Source: Planctomycetota bacterium (GTDB lineage: Bacteria > Planctomycetota > UBA1135 > GCA-002686595). Taken from it: a stretch of DNA of 64,000 bases. Shown here piece after piece: positions 1 to 8,851 of the stretch. The DNA lies in the NCBI GenBank assembly GCA_016220085.1, contig JACRIN010000084.1, forward strand, positions 1 to 64,000, in the 5' to 3' direction. How positions within the stretch are numbered: position 1 is the stretch's first letter; every line of letters starts with the position of its first letter. Position numbers and translations under genes: made by a program. Under the pieces are notes generated by a model that was not told the origin of the DNA, did no database searches, and worked only from the letters and a program-made list of their open reading frames with translations.

Positions 1-297
1 ATAAGCCGGGACATCTTCTGGAACCTGGGGAAGATCCTCCTTGCCCTCTGCCTCCTCTGGTTCTACTTCTGGTGGGCCGACTTCCTCACCTTCTGGTATG
101 GCCGCCTCCCCAACGAGGAGAACATCCTCCAACTTCTCATGTTCGGTCCCTACCGCACTGCCTTCATCCTCTCCTTCATCCTCAACTTCCTGTTCGAGTC
201 GCCCGGCGTCGGGACGTTCGTGGACCCGGTGACGGGCATCCGCTTCCGCAGCACGCCGCCGTCGGTTCGGAACGCGCGGGCTCAGCTCAGCGGCTGA
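1..297 (+). CDS. NrfD/PsrC-like membrane subunit, 3' fragment
   Basis: The reading frame is open from base 1 to a TGA at 295-297 (98 residues, 5' end missing). Residues 1-65 are very hydrophobic and contain a Gly-Lys-rich turn, a Trp-rich helix and a WYGRLPNEE motif. This resembles the quinol-interacting NrfD/PsrC/ActC/ActF membrane subunits, which have WYxNLPEE after a WxYF helix. Such subunits sit in the inner membrane of alternative complex III or polysulfide reductase-type complexes. In those families more helices normally follow the motif; here a 33-residue polar tail follows and the gene ends. Codon choice also changes near base 195: Ala is GCC and Pro CCC before it, GCG/CCG-type codons after. 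The end overlaps the convergent speA by 16 bp. The family call is fair; whether the 3' end is natural is doubtful. Confidence 0.55.
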   Translation: MSRDIFWNLGKILLALCLLWFYFWWADFLTFWYGRLPNEENILQLLMFGPYRTAFILSFILNFLFESPGVGTFVDPVTGIRFRSTPPSVRNARAQLSG

Positions 298-2291
298 GGT
301 TGCGGTTGGATCTCGACCTGCGGCAGCGGTGCGCCGTTGGTCATGCCCGGGCCGGGCGTCGTCGGATCGACGGTGTCCTTCTCGCGGGCGAGGTACGTGT
401 AGTTCTGCAGGCCGGCTTCGTAGCAGCGTTGCAGGCGCGCGGACTCCTCGAAAGTCATGCGGCCTTCTTCGAGCGAGCGCTCGATGTGCCGACGCAGACG
501 GGTGAGGACGTCCTGCTCGAAGTACTCGACGTAGGAGAGCACTTCCTCGGTGCGGTCGCCGCGCACGACGTGCGTCAGCCGCGGACGGCCTTGCTCGTCG
601 ACGTCGACGTGCACGATGTTCGGGTCGCCGAACAGGTTGTGCATGTCGCCGAGGATCTCCTGGTACGCGCCGACGAGGAAGAACCCGACGTAGTAGGGCT
701 CGTTCGCGCGCAGCGGATGGAGCTCGAGCGTGCGCTTGACGTCGCGCAGGTCGATGAAGCGGTCGACCTTGCCGTCGGAGTCGCACGTGATGTCCGCGAG
801 CACCGCGTGGCGTGTCGGTTGCTCGTTCAAGCGGTGCAGCGGCAGCACCGGGAAGAGCTGGTGGATCGCCCACGCGTCCGGCAGCGACTGGAACACCGAG
901 AAGTTGAGGAAGTACGTGTCCGCCATGTCGCGTTCGAGGTTCGCGAGGTCGTCGGGCACGTACGGCTGCTCGCGCGCGATGCGCAGGATCTTCTGGCAAG
1001 TCCGCCAGAAGAACTCCTCGACGCGAGCGCGCTCTCGCAGCGTGATCTGGCCGACGTTGAAGAGCACCATCGCCTCGTCGCGCAGCTGAAGCGCGTCGTG
1101 GTAGCTCTCCTGGAAGTTCTTGGCGCTGACGCCCTCGCAGACCGCTTGGGCGTTCTTCAGGATCTCCTTGTCGTCCTCTTCTTCGTTCAGCGGGATCGGG
1201 TTGGCGGACGTCGCGTTGTCGCTGACGCCGAGGACCTCGGCGACGAGCACGGCGTGGTGCGCGGTCAGCGCGCGGCCGGATTCGGTGACGATCGCGGGCT
1301 CGGGGATGTCGGCCTCGCGGCACGCTTCGGAGATGTGGTAGACGACGTCGCGCGCGTATTCGGCGAGCGAGTAGTTCATCGACGACTCGAAGTTCGTCGA
1401 CGAGCCGTCGTAGTCGATGCCGAGACCGCCGCCGACGTCGAGGAACTTGATGCGGCAACCCATCTCGGTCAGGTCGATCAGCGTCCGCGTCGCTTCGCGC
1501 AGCGCGTTCTTGATCGCGCGGATGTCGGTCACCTGGCTGCCGACGTGGAAGTGGAGGAGCTCGAGGCACGACAGCTTGTTCTGGCGATCGAGCGTCTCGA
1601 CGACGTCGACGATCTGACGCGTGGTCAGGCCGAACTTCGACCGGTCGCCTCCCGACTCGCTCCAACGGCCGGAGCCGCGGCCGCCGAGCTTGGTGCGCAC
1701 GCCGATCGTTGGGCGGATGCCCAGGCGGTCGGAGACCTTGAGGATCGTCGCGAGCTCGCTGTACTTCTCGACGACGATGATCGGGTAGATCCCGAGCTTC
1801 GAGGAGAGCAGCGCGGTCTCGATGTACTCCTCGTCCTTGTAGCCGTTGCAGAGGAGCAGCGAGCCGCCGTCCGCTTGCAGCGCGACCGCGGCGAGCAGCT
1901 CGGGCTTCGAGCCGACCTCGAGGCCGGTGCCGTGTTTGCGGCCTTCCTCGAGCAGCGACTCGACGACGTGTCGCTGTTGGTTGACCTTGATCGGATAGAC
2001 CCCGCGGTAGGGGCCTTGGTAGTTGAACTCCGCGCGGGCCGCGTTGAACGCGTTGTTGAGCTCGCGCACGCGCGAGCGCAGGATCCCGTCGAAGCGCAGC
2101 AAGAGCGGCGTCTCGATGCCGCGGCGCTGGATCTGACCGATCAGCTTGTGGAGATCGATCCCGATCGGGCCGTTCTGCTGGCTGTCGACGACTGCTTCGA
2201 CGCTGCCTTCGGAGTTGATGCGGAAGTAGCCGCAGCTCCACTTCGCAACGTTGTAGAGGCCTTCGCCATCCAAGTGTGTCCAGGGCGCCAT
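282..2291 (-). CDS. speA: biosynthetic arginine decarboxylase SpeA
   Basis: 669 residues, the normal length for SpeA (fold III PLP decarboxylase, arginine to agmatine, polyamine synthesis, cytoplasm). The PLP lysine lies in YRGVYPIKVNQQRH (Lys102). HFHVGSQVTDIR and DVGGGLGIDYDG form the barrel substrate/PLP loops, ESGRAL follows, and DITCDSDGK carries the active-site cysteine supplied across the dimer. The frame stays open upstream to about 3698, but homology begins at MAPWTHLDGEGLYN. This ATG has an AAAGGAG Shine-Dalgarno 14 nt upstream and a TATACT box about 30 nt upstream, which fixes the start. The next gene upstream is divergent. Agmatine made here could feed an agmatine deiminase, but the only deiminase-like gene in the window (34770-36542) encodes a secreted protein. 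Confidence 0.95.
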   Translation of the reverse strand: MAPWTHLDGEGLYNVAKWSCGYFRINSEGSVEAVVDSQQNGPIGIDLHKLIGQIQRRGIETPLLLRFDGILRSRVRELNNAFNAARAEFNYQGPYRGVYPIKVNQQRHVVESLLEEGRKHGTGLEVGSKPELLAAVALQADGGSLLLCNGYKDEEYIETALLSSKLGIYPIIVVEKYSELATILKVSDRLGIRPTIGVRTKLGGRGSGRWSESGGDRSKFGLTTRQIVDVVETLDRQNKLSCLELLHFHVGSQVTDIRAIKNALREATRTLIDLTEMGCRIKFLDVGGGLGIDYDGSSTNFESSMNYSLAEYARDVVYHISEACREADIPEPAIVTESGRALTAHHAVLVAEVLGVSDNATSANPIPLNEEEDDKEILKNAQAVCEGVSAKNFQESYHDALQLRDEAMVLFNVGQITLRERARVEEFFWRTCQKILRIAREQPYVPDDLANLERDMADTYFLNFSVFQSLPDAWAIHQLFPVLPLHRLNEQPTRHAVLADITCDSDGKVDRFIDLRDVKRTLELHPLRANEPYYVGFFLVGAYQEILGDMHNLFGDPNIVHVDVDEQGRPRLTHVVRGDRTEEVLSYVEYFEQDVLTRLRRHIERSLEEGRMTFEESARLQRCYEAGLQNYTYLAREKDTVDPTTPGPGMTNGAPLPQVEIQPQPQPLS

Positions 2292-2322
2292 CGTCGTCTC
2301 GGGTTCTCCTTTCGAGGCCGGT

Positions 2323-2328
2323 AGTATA
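2323..2328 (-). promoter_or_regulatory. -10 box of speA
   Basis: TATACT read on the minus strand, 32 nt before the speA ATG. A transcript starting about 7 nt downstream would have a leader of roughly 25 nt covering the AAAGGAG site. No good -35 hexamer is visible. The same CTATACT core occurs before the PduS-like gene at 26560. Confidence 0.45.
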
Positions 2329-2390
2329 GGCAGGCCGCGAGCGCGCGACGTACCTCGCTCGTCCACCTTTCTTCGGCAAGCCCAACTTCG

Positions 2391-3377
2391 ATGAGCCCGA
2401 CCAACTTCCTCGAGCGCGTTCGAGTGCGCGACGCCGTGCCGCGCTTGGCCGGAGTCGTCGCGCGCACGCCGCTCACCGCTTTCGAGAGCGAGGACGAGCG
2501 CGTCGAAATGCGTCTGAAGCTCGAGAACTTGCAGGAAACGGGCGCTTTCAAGGCGCGCGGCGCGTGGAACCAGATCGCGCAGCTCTCGCCCTCCGAGCGG
2601 GCCGCCGGGGTGGTGACGACGAGCTCCGGCAACCACGGCAAGGCGCTCGCGTGGGCCGCGGCGCGCGCCGGCGTGCACGCGACGATCGTGATGCCTGGAG
2701 ACGCCTACCCGAACAAGATCCAGGCATGCCGCGACTTCGGCGCGGAGGTAGTGCTCGCGCCGAGCCGCAACGCGTGCGACGAGCTCTGCGCCGAACGCGT
2801 GCGCGCCGGAGCGACGCTGGTGCACCCGTACGACGCGGAACGCACCGCCCAGGGCGCCGGCACGGTCGGTCTCGAGATCGCGGAGGACTGGCCGGAGGTC
2901 GACGTCGTCGTCACGCCGGTCGGCGGCGGGGGCCTGGTGTCCGGCGTCGCGCTCGCGATCCGCCAAGCGCTCGGCGGTCGGCCGGCGATCGTCGGCGTCG
3001 AGCCCGAGGGCTCCGCGACGCTCGCGGCGGGCGTCGCGCGCGGCGAGCCCGTCCAGCTCCCGAACACGAGCAAGGTGCAGGGTCTCTGTCCGCCGTATTC
3101 GGGCGCGTTCAACATCGCGGTCGCGAAGGAGACCGGGCTCGAGCTGCTCGCGCTCTCCGACGCGGAGATCCTCGCCGCCCAGGCGATCCTCGTCCGCGTC
3201 GGCGGTTGGGTGGTCGAGCCCGCGGGCGCCGCCGCATTCGCCGCGGTGCGCGAGCAGCGGCTCCCCGCGCGCCTCTACGTCGGCCGCGACGCGCGCAAGA
3301 AGCTGCGCGTCGCCTGCGTCGTTTCCGGCGGCAATCCCGACCCCGCGCAGCTCGCGGCGGTGCAGCGCGGCACCTGA
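2391..3377 (+). CDS. PLP-dependent serine/threonine dehydratase-like enzyme
   Basis: 328 residues of fold II PLP enzyme (threonine/serine ammonia-lyase, serine racemase group). The Schiff-base lysine is Lys54 in GAFKARGAWN, the substrate loop SSGNHG is at 78-83, and the phosphate-binding glycine loop GGGGL is at 178-182. The expected reaction is deamination of threonine or serine to a 2-oxo acid plus ammonia in the cytoplasm. There is no C-terminal ACT domain, so it is not the isoleucine-feedback form of IlvA; it resembles short TdcB/serine racemase-type enzymes, and substrate cannot be told apart by eye. It starts about 100 bp from speA in the opposite direction, so the gap holds divergent promoters. 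A small membrane-protein gene follows after 47 bp. Confidence 0.85.
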   Translation: MSPTNFLERVRVRDAVPRLAGVVARTPLTAFESEDERVEMRLKLENLQETGAFKARGAWNQIAQLSPSERAAGVVTTSSGNHGKALAWAAARAGVHATIVMPGDAYPNKIQACRDFGAEVVLAPSRNACDELCAERVRAGATLVHPYDAERTAQGAGTVGLEIAEDWPEVDVVVTPVGGGGLVSGVALAIRQALGGRPAIVGVEPEGSATLAAGVARGEPVQLPNTSKVQGLCPPYSGAFNIAVAKETGLELLALSDAEILAAQAILVRVGGWVVEPAGAAAFAAVREQRLPARLYVGRDARKKLRVACVVSGGNPDPAQLAAVQRGT

Positions 3378-3424
3378 GCGCGGACCTCGCGCCGAGAAAC
3401 GCCCGTCGAGAGTCCGATCCCCGC

Positions 3425-3793
3425 ATGCTCGCGATCTTCCCCGCCGTCCAACCGCCGCGCCGTCGTCAGCTCGCGTGGCTCCTGCTCGTCGGCGCGCTGT
3501 GGCTCGCGGTCGGCGCGCTCGCGTGGGCTGTCGCGTTCGCGCGGGTGCTCGGCGACGGCGATCACGAGCTCGCGAGCCGCGGCAACACGCTTCTGTGGTG
3601 CGCGTCGATGTGCTCGGTCGGCCTGGTGCTCGCGACGGCCGCGGGCCTCGGCGGTCGACGGCTGTGGAAGCCCGTCCCGGAGTCGCAGGGTCCTGCATTC
3701 GCGTGGGTCGCTCTCACCGCGCTCGCGGAGCTCGTCACGATCGCGTTCGCGTTCTGGGCGCTGCTGATGGCTGCGCTGATCAACGAGGGTTGA
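3425..3793 (+). CDS. small membrane protein, function unknown
   Basis: 122 residues. After a short Pro/Arg-rich amino end (residues 1-15) there are three hydrophobic segments, at about 16-38, 56-75 and 92-116, with a basic loop GGRRLWKP between the second and third. I do not recognise a family. The ATG is the first one after the dehydratase gene and has no strong Shine-Dalgarno. The window continues with two more small membrane proteins in the same direction, so this may belong to a group of small envelope proteins, but the 203-bp gap after it argues against one tight operon. Confidence 0.55.
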   Translation: MLAIFPAVQPPRRRQLAWLLLVGALWLAVGALAWAVAFARVLGDGDHELASRGNTLLWCASMCSVGLVLATAAGLGGRRLWKPVPESQGPAFAWVALTALAELVTIAFAFWALLMAALINEG

Positions 3794-3996
3794 GCGCGAG
3801 CCTGGGGCGAGTCGACGGCGGCGAGAGCGCACGAGCTCGTCGCGCGCCGGTGCGGCTCGGTCGCAGGGGGGCTTCTCCCGCGGCATGGCGACCCTTCCGC
3901 CGTGTGTCCGGCACGACGAGCACCGACTCGGAGCGCATCGGCATCGTGAGCATCGGCGACCGAGCTGCGACCGTATGATGCGCGCGACGCTCCCCG

Positions 3997-4386
3997 ATGC
4001 TCCGGAACCTCAGTTTCAGGCCGCTGACGGCCGTGTTGCTCGCCGTGGCGGGCTTCGCATGGTTGGTCTCGCTCGCGCGGCTCGCGGCGGCGGCGCCGGC
4101 GTCGTCCGCTCCATCCGCTGACGTCGCGCCGCCCTCGACGGGCCTCGCGGGAGCTGGCCTGCCCGATGGCCTGCTCGGCTACGGCTTCTTCGTGCTCGCG
4201 AGCTTCGGCGGCGCGCTCGCGGTCTGGTGGAGCCACCGGCGCGCGGCGCAACGCGGCGAAAGCGATCCCGGGGTCGACGATCCGAGCGGCGTCTACATCG
4301 GCGCGGCGCTGTTCGGCGGCGCGTCGCTCGCCGGAGCGCTCTTGATGACCTTCAACCGCGAGTTCATGGAGCGCTACTTCGATTGA
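3997..4386 (+). CDS. small membrane protein, function unknown
   Basis: 129 residues with hydrophobic segments near 10-33, 57-78 and 96-114 and a Pro/Ala/Ser-rich loop around 35-50. The last residues are FNREFMERYFD. No family recognised. Its stop codon overlaps a TTG that starts the next small membrane gene, and that gene in turn overlaps the RNA methyltransferase, so the three are probably co-translated. Whether the membrane proteins have any link to RNA modification is not evident. Confidence 0.6.
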   Translation: MLRNLSFRPLTAVLLAVAGFAWLVSLARLAAAAPASSAPSADVAPPSTGLAGAGLPDGLLGYGFFVLASFGGALAVWWSHRRAAQRGESDPGVDDPSGVYIGAALFGGASLAGALLMTFNREFMERYFD

Positions 4387-4682
4387 GCGAGCCCGAGCCC
4401 GAAACCTGGTGGGTGTTGCGGCCCTTCCCGCGCGGCGTGCGGATCGCGCTGTGGGTCGGTGGCAGCGTGCTCGGCGCGAGCTACCTCGCGTTCTCGTTCG
4501 TGCCGGTGACGCGCCGGTTGGTCACCGAAGGCGCGAGCGAGCTCCCGGCGCGCGACTTCGCCGTGTACCTGCTCGGTCTCGCGATCGTCGCCTTCTTCGC
4601 GTTGATCGCGGCGGGCGTGTGGGTGTTCCAGAAGATCCAAGGCGAGTTCCAGAAGCTCCGCGAGGAGGATCGGCAAGCATGA
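4383..4682 (+). CDS. small membrane protein, probable TTG start
   Basis: 99 residues if read from TTG at 4383, which overlaps the upstream TGA (ATTGA). Alternative in-frame starts further upstream would run inside the previous gene. Two hydrophobic segments (about 17-38 and 58-80) are followed by a charged amphipathic tail (KIQGEFQKLREEDRQ) typical of a short membrane protein with a cytoplasmic coil. The 3' end overlaps the methyltransferase ATG by 4 bp (ATGA), a sign of translational coupling. No family recognised. Confidence 0.55.
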   Translation: MSEPEPETWWVLRPFPRGVRIALWVGGSVLGASYLAFSFVPVTRRLVTEGASELPARDFAVYLLGLAIVAFFALIAAGVWVFQKIQGEFQKLREEDRQA

Positions 4683-5479
4683 AGCGGATCGTCCTCGTCC
4701 GACCGACCGGACCGCGCAACGTCGGCGGCGTGATGCGCGCGGTCGCGAACTTCGGGCTCGCGGAGCTCTGGGTGGTCAAGCCCGATCGGCCGTCGATGTT
4801 GATCCACCCGGACTTCGAGCAGATGTCGCACGGCGTCGAGAACGTCCGCGAGCGCATCCGAGTCGTCGATTCACTCGACGAAGCGCTCGCGGAGTGCACA
4901 CTGACGATCGGCTTCACCGCACGGCCGCGCGGCGAGCGTTGGCGCGCCGACTGGCGCAACTTCGTCGATGAGGTCTACCCGGCGGCGAACGCGTCGGAGG
5001 AACGGCTAGGACTCGTGTTCGGCAGCGAATGGAACGGGCTGACCGACGACGAGCTCGATCGTTGTCAACACGCGGTCCGACTGCCGACCGCCGACGAGCA
5101 CACGTCGCTCAACCTCGCGGTCGCGGCGAGCATCGTGCTCTACACCCTCTACGAAGGCCGCGGTTCGAGGCGACACGAAGGCGGGGCGCGGATGCTCTCG
5201 TTCGCCGAGCGCGAGTTCTTGAAGCAGCACCTGATCGCCGTGTTGGCGCGGAAAGTCGCGCGCGGCGAGGCGGCGGCGCGCGATGTCGAAGCGTCGATCG
5301 AACGCGTGTTCTCGCGGGCGCCGCTGGAGAGCCGCGACGCGCGAGCGTGGCACAAGCTGATGCGCGCGCTCGGCAGCGAACTCGCGCCCTCCGACTTCGA
5401 TCTGCGCCCGAACGCGAAGGGCGAGCGCCGGGACGCTGCGCTGGAGCGCAACCGCAAGAAGCGCGACGCATCGGAATGA
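4679..5479 (+). CDS. trmJ: SPOUT-class tRNA/rRNA 2'-O-methyltransferase (TrmJ/TrmH family)
   Basis: 266 residues with the three SpoU motifs in order: motif 1 PTGPRNVGGVMRAVANFG (9-26), motif 2 LGLVFGSEWNGL (110-121) and motif 3 RLPTADEHTSLNLAVAAS (134-151), which form the knotted SAM site. The size, and the position of the domain at the N-terminus with about 100 extra residues after it, fit TrmJ (tRNA Cm32/Um32 2'-O-methylation) better than TrmH or RlmB. The product is cytosolic. ATG overlaps the preceding stop (ATGA). The exact target nucleotide is inference. Confidence 0.8.
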   Translation: MKRIVLVRPTGPRNVGGVMRAVANFGLAELWVVKPDRPSMLIHPDFEQMSHGVENVRERIRVVDSLDEALAECTLTIGFTARPRGERWRADWRNFVDEVYPAANASEERLGLVFGSEWNGLTDDELDRCQHAVRLPTADEHTSLNLAVAASIVLYTLYEGRGSRRHEGGARMLSFAEREFLKQHLIAVLARKVARGEAAARDVEASIERVFSRAPLESRDARAWHKLMRALGSELAPSDFDLRPNAKGERRDAALERNRKKRDASE

Positions 5480-5524
5480 CGAGCGCGTGGCCACCGCACG
5501 GCGGAGCGCCTAGGATTGCGGCCT

Positions 5525-6103
5525 ATGGTTCGCCTCAACCGCATCTACACGAAGTCCGGCGACGACGGCACGACCTCGCTCGGCGACGGGACCCGCACCT
5601 CGAAGCACCACCTGCGGATCCAGACGTACGGCACCGTCGACGAGACGTCGTCGGTGATCGGGCTCGCGCTCGTCCACGGCGTCCTGGAACCGCTCGCCGC
5701 GCGGTTGCGGACGATTCAGAACGATCTCTTCGACGTCGGCGCGGACCTTTGCGTGCCGGGCGCGGCGGGGGAGAAGCTCAGGCTCACCGCGGAGTACACG
5801 GCGCGGCTCGAGCGTTGGATCGACGAGATCAATGGGAAGCTGACGCCTCTCGAATCGTTCGTCCTGCCCGGCGGTCGGCCCGCGGCGGCGTGGCTGCACC
5901 TCGCGCGCACGGTATGCCGGCGCGCCGAGCGGCTGGTCACCGAGCTCTCCGCGCTCGACGCCGAGCACGACCGCGTCAATCCCGAGGTGCTGCGCTACTT
6001 GAACCGGCTCTCGGACCTGCTGTTCGTCTTCGCGCGCGCCGCCAACGACGGCGGAGCCCTCGACGTGCTGTGGAAGCCGGGCGCGGGGCGGAGCGCGACG
6101 TGA
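5525..6103 (+). CDS. PduO-type ATP:cob(I)alamin adenosyltransferase
   Basis: 192 residues. The N-terminal YTKSGDDGTTSLGDG (8-22) is the ATP-binding signature of PduO-type adenosyltransferases, and NPEVLRYLNRLSDLLFVFAR near the C-terminus is the second signature helix. The enzyme transfers the 5'-deoxyadenosyl group of ATP to cob(I)alamin to make coenzyme B12. An in-frame TTG nine bases upstream is possible, but the ATG gives the standard MVRLNRIYTK start. Its end overlaps acylphosphatase by 4 bp. The window also holds a PduS-like gene 21 kb away; PduS is the cobalamin reductase that feeds PduO, so a functional link is possible though not local. Confidence 0.9.
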   Translation: MVRLNRIYTKSGDDGTTSLGDGTRTSKHHLRIQTYGTVDETSSVIGLALVHGVLEPLAARLRTIQNDLFDVGADLCVPGAAGEKLRLTAEYTARLERWIDEINGKLTPLESFVLPGGRPAAAWLHLARTVCRRAERLVTELSALDAEHDRVNPEVLRYLNRLSDLLFVFARAANDGGALDVLWKPGAGRSAT

Positions 6104-6393
6104 GCACGATCGCGCGACGCGTCGTCGTCCGCGGCGTCGTGCAGGGTGTGGGGTTCCGCTACCACACGCTCGATCGCGCGCGCAGCTTCGGTCTGGTCGG
6201 CTGGGTCCGCAACTCGCCCGACGGCACCGTCGAAGCGTGGGTGCAAGGCGACGAAGCGCGCGTCGCCGAGATGCTCGACTGGTTGCGCCACGGTCCGCGC
6301 GCGTCGCGCGTCGAGCGCATCGACATCGACGACGCGGTGCCGGACGAGCTCTCGACCTTCGAGATCCGTCGCGGGCACTTCTCGGCGCACTGA
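6100..6393 (+). CDS. acyP: acylphosphatase
   Basis: 97 residues, the usual size. The phosphate-binding loop RGVVQGVGFRY (11-21) with catalytic Arg20 and the second motif GWVRNSPDGTVEAWVQG with catalytic Asn38 are both intact. It hydrolyses acyl phosphates such as carbamoyl or acetyl phosphate in the cytoplasm. It starts with GTG overlapping the TGA of the adenosyltransferase (GTGA), so the two are coupled. It is convergent with the hybrid kinase gene, 19 bp away. Confidence 0.93.
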   Translation: MSTIARRVVVRGVVQGVGFRYHTLDRARSFGLVGWVRNSPDGTVEAWVQGDEARVAEMLDWLRHGPRASRVERIDIDDAVPDELSTFEIRRGHFSAH

Positions 6394-6398
6394 ACGCC

Positions 6399-6414
6399 GA
6401 GCCCACGCGGGCTC
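6399..6414. terminator. short hairpin between convergent genes
   Basis: GAGCCC-ACGC-GGGCTC, a perfect 6-bp stem with a 4-nt loop exactly between the ends of acyP and the kinase gene. No T-run follows on either strand, so it is only a candidate two-way terminator. Confidence 0.3.
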
Positions 6415-8851
6415 ACGTCTTCGAATCCGGGTCGGGTTCCGCGCGCGACGCGAGTTCGCGCCGCTTCTCCGCGGTCCAGCGCTCCAAGGACTGTGCGAGC
6501 GCCTCCGGATCCACCGGCTTGGAGATGTAGTCGTCCATGCCGGACTTCAGGCACACCTCGCGATCGCCTTGCATCGCGTTCGCCGTCATCGCGATGACCG
6601 GCATGTGGCCGCCGCGTTGGCTCTCCTGCTCGCGCAAGCGCCACGTCGCCTCGAAACCGTCGAGTTCCGGCATCTGGCAGTCCATCAGCACGACGTGGAA
6701 CTCGCCGCGCTCGAGCGCCTCGAGCGCCTCGCGGCCGTTGTTCGCGACCTCGCAGCGGTAGCCGAGCTTCTTCAAGAGCCTGACCGCGACCTTCTGGTTC
6801 ACGATGGTGTCTTCGGCGACCAACACGCGGATGCGATCGCGCTCGGTCATCAAGTCGAGCTTCTCGCGCGTCAAGAGCCCGGTCTTCGCCAGGACTTCGT
6901 GCGGCCTGCCGGTGCCCATCAGCACGGCGATGCAGTCGAAGAGCTGCGATTGCTTGACCGGCTTCGCGAGGCATGCCGAGAAGCCCGCGCTCTTCAGCTT
7001 CGACGCTTCGGCGACGCCCCAGATCGACGACAGGAGCACCAACGGCACTCCGCCGACGTCGGGATCCGCGGTGATCTCGCGCGCGACCATCTCGCCGTCC
7101 ATGTCGGGCATCTGGTAGTCGAGCAGCACGAGGTCGAACGGCCGGCGCTCGTGCTTGCCGTTCTTCAGCACGTCGAGCGCCTTCGGGCCGTAGTCGACCT
7201 CTTCGCTGGTCGCGCCCCACGCGGCGAGCTGCTCGCGCAGGATGCGTCGATTGGTCGCATTGTCGTCGACGATCAGCACGCGCAGTCGGCCGAAGCGACG
7301 CGGGAGCGGCGCCTCGATCGCGTGCACGTTGCGTTGCTTGGTCAACGACAGCGTGAACTCGAACTGCGAGCCCTTGCCGACTTCGCTCTCCGCGATCAGC
7401 CGACCGTGCATGAGCTCGACGAGCTGGCGCGAAATCGCGAGCCCGAGCCCGGTGCCGCCGTACTTGCGCGTGGTCGACGAATCGACTTGCGAGAACGACT
7501 GGAACAGCCTGTGCATGCGATCGGCTGGGATGCCGATGCCGGTGTCCTTGACGACGAAGCGCACGTTCGCGACATCGGGTGTCTGCGACTCGAGCGAGAC
7601 TTCGAGCAGCACCTCGCCGCGCTCCGTGAACTTGACCGCGTTCGACAGCAGGTTGAGCACGATCTGACGCAGCCGTCCGGGGTCGCCCTTCAGCAGCGCA
7701 GGCACGTTCGCGTGCACGATGCACGCCATCTCCAGGTGCTTTTCGGAGACGCGGTGCGCGAGCAGGTCGACCGAGTCCTCGACCATCGCGCGGAGATCGA
7801 AGTCGACGCACTCGATCTCGAGCTTGCCGGCCTCGATCTTCGAGAAGTCGAGGATGTCGTTGATGATCGTCAGCAAGCCTTCCGCCGAGTTCATCACGGT
7901 CTCCGCGAGCTCGCGTTGCTCGTGATTCAGACCGGAGTCGAGCAGGAGCCCGGTCATCCCGATCACGCCGTTCATCGGCGTGCGGATCTCGTGGCTCATG
8001 TTCGCGAGGAACTGCGACTTCGCGACCGCGGCTTGCTTCGCGGCCTCCATCGACACCAGCAACTGGCTGTTGAGCTCGCGTAGCTCGGCGGTGCGCCTGT
8101 CGACTTCCTCCTCGAGGTGTCCGCGGTGGAGCTCGAGCTCGCGATCGCGGGCCTGGATCTGCCCGAGCATGCCGTTGAACGCCGTGACGACCTCGCCGAC
8201 CTCGTCGTCGTCGTGTTTCACAGCGCGCGTCGAGTAGTCACCGTCGAGCGTGATGCGCTTGGCTGTGTCCGCGAGTTCGAGCAGCGGACGCGAGATCACG
8301 TTCTGCAGTCGATTCGCGAGCAAGTACGTGACGAGCAGCGCAATCGAGAGCACGACCACGAGGATCATCCCGTAGCTCGCGAGCCGGTCGGAGAGCCCGC
8401 CGAGGTCCGACTCGAGGTAGACGGTGCCGATGCGCTTGCCGTCGACGATCACCTCGTGGAAGAGTCGCAGCGAGTTCGAGCCGAACGCGTACCCCGTCGG
8501 CGCGGCGGCCTCCGGCAGCGTCGCGTCGAACAAGGGGTCGCCGCGCATCCAGTCGGTGAACTGCTCGCCCTCCGCGTTGAAGATGCGCGCGGCTTGGAGC
8601 TGCGGCTTGGCTTCCAAGCGTTCCAACACGTCGTTCGGGAAGTCGCGGTCGTCGAAATCGAGCGCGGATCGCACGTTGACGCCGACCATGTCGGCCGTGA
8701 CGTCGAGATCCCGCACCAGCGCCGATTTCGCCTGCGTGTAGTCGTACGCGGCGAGCATCGCCGTAGCGAGGATGAGGCCGACCGCACCGGTCAGCATCAT
8801 CATCCGCGTCAGCTTCGTGCGGATCGAGTCGGTGCGTCGAGCGACGCTCAC
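6413..8851 (-). CDS. BarA-like hybrid sensor histidine kinase with two receiver domains
   Basis: 812 residues. TM1 is about 18-37 and TM2 about 158-180, with a periplasmic sensor between them (CHASE8-like in size). A HAMP segment follows (about 180-235), then HisKA with phospho-acceptor His287 in [10 protein letters not shown] and HATPase_c with the N, G1 (DTGIGI) and G2 (GGTGLGL) boxes to about 505. Receiver 1 has DD at 529-530 and Asp578 in LLDYQMP; receiver 2 has Asp724 in LMDCQMP and the conserved KP. There is no Hpt domain, so the signal must leave through another protein. It overlaps the upstream YfiR-like gene by 4 bp (ATGA). YfiR proteins are periplasmic regulators that act on a membrane partner, so the pair probably forms a sensory unit with YfiR binding the periplasmic loop (inference). 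Confidence 0.92.
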   Translation of the reverse strand: MSVARRTDSIRTKLTRMMMLTGAVGLILATAMLAAYDYTQAKSALVRDLDVTADMVGVNVRSALDFDDRDFPNDVLERLEAKPQLQAARIFNAEGEQFTDWMRGDPLFDATLPEAAAPTGYAFGSNSLRLFHEVIVDGKRIGTVYLESDLGGLSDRLASYGMILVVVLSIALLVTYLLANRLQNVISRPLLELADTAKRITLDGDYSTRAVKHDDDEVGEVVTAFNGMLGQIQARDRELELHRGHLEEEVDRRTAELRELNSQLLVSMEAAKQAAVAKSQFLANMSHEIRTPMNGVIGMTGLLLDSGLNHEQRELAETVMNSAEGLLTIINDILDFSKIEAGKLEIECVDFDLRAMVEDSVDLLAHRVSEKHLEMACIVHANVPALLKGDPGRLRQIVLNLLSNAVKFTERGEVLLEVSLESQTPDVANVRFVVKDTGIGIPADRMHRLFQSFSQVDSSTTRKYGGTGLGLAISRQLVELMHGRLIAESEVGKGSQFEFTLSLTKQRNVHAIEAPLPRRFGRLRVLIVDDNATNRRILREQLAAWGATSEEVDYGPKALDVLKNGKHERRPFDLVLLDYQMPDMDGEMVAREITADPDVGGVPLVLLSSIWGVAEASKLKSAGFSACLAKPVKQSQLFDCIAVLMGTGRPHEVLAKTGLLTREKLDLMTERDRIRVLVAEDTIVNQKVAVRLLKKLGYRCEVANNGREALEALERGEFHVVLMDCQMPELDGFEATWRLREQESQRGGHMPVIAMTANAMQGDREVCLKSGMDDYISKPVDPEALAQSLERWTAEKRRELASRAEPDPDSKT

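Noticed and set aside
72-2324. A 750-codon open frame on plus opposite speA
   Set aside because: It is the antisense shadow of a clearly recognisable arginine decarboxylase; the composition is Arg/Val/Asp-rich without any domain.
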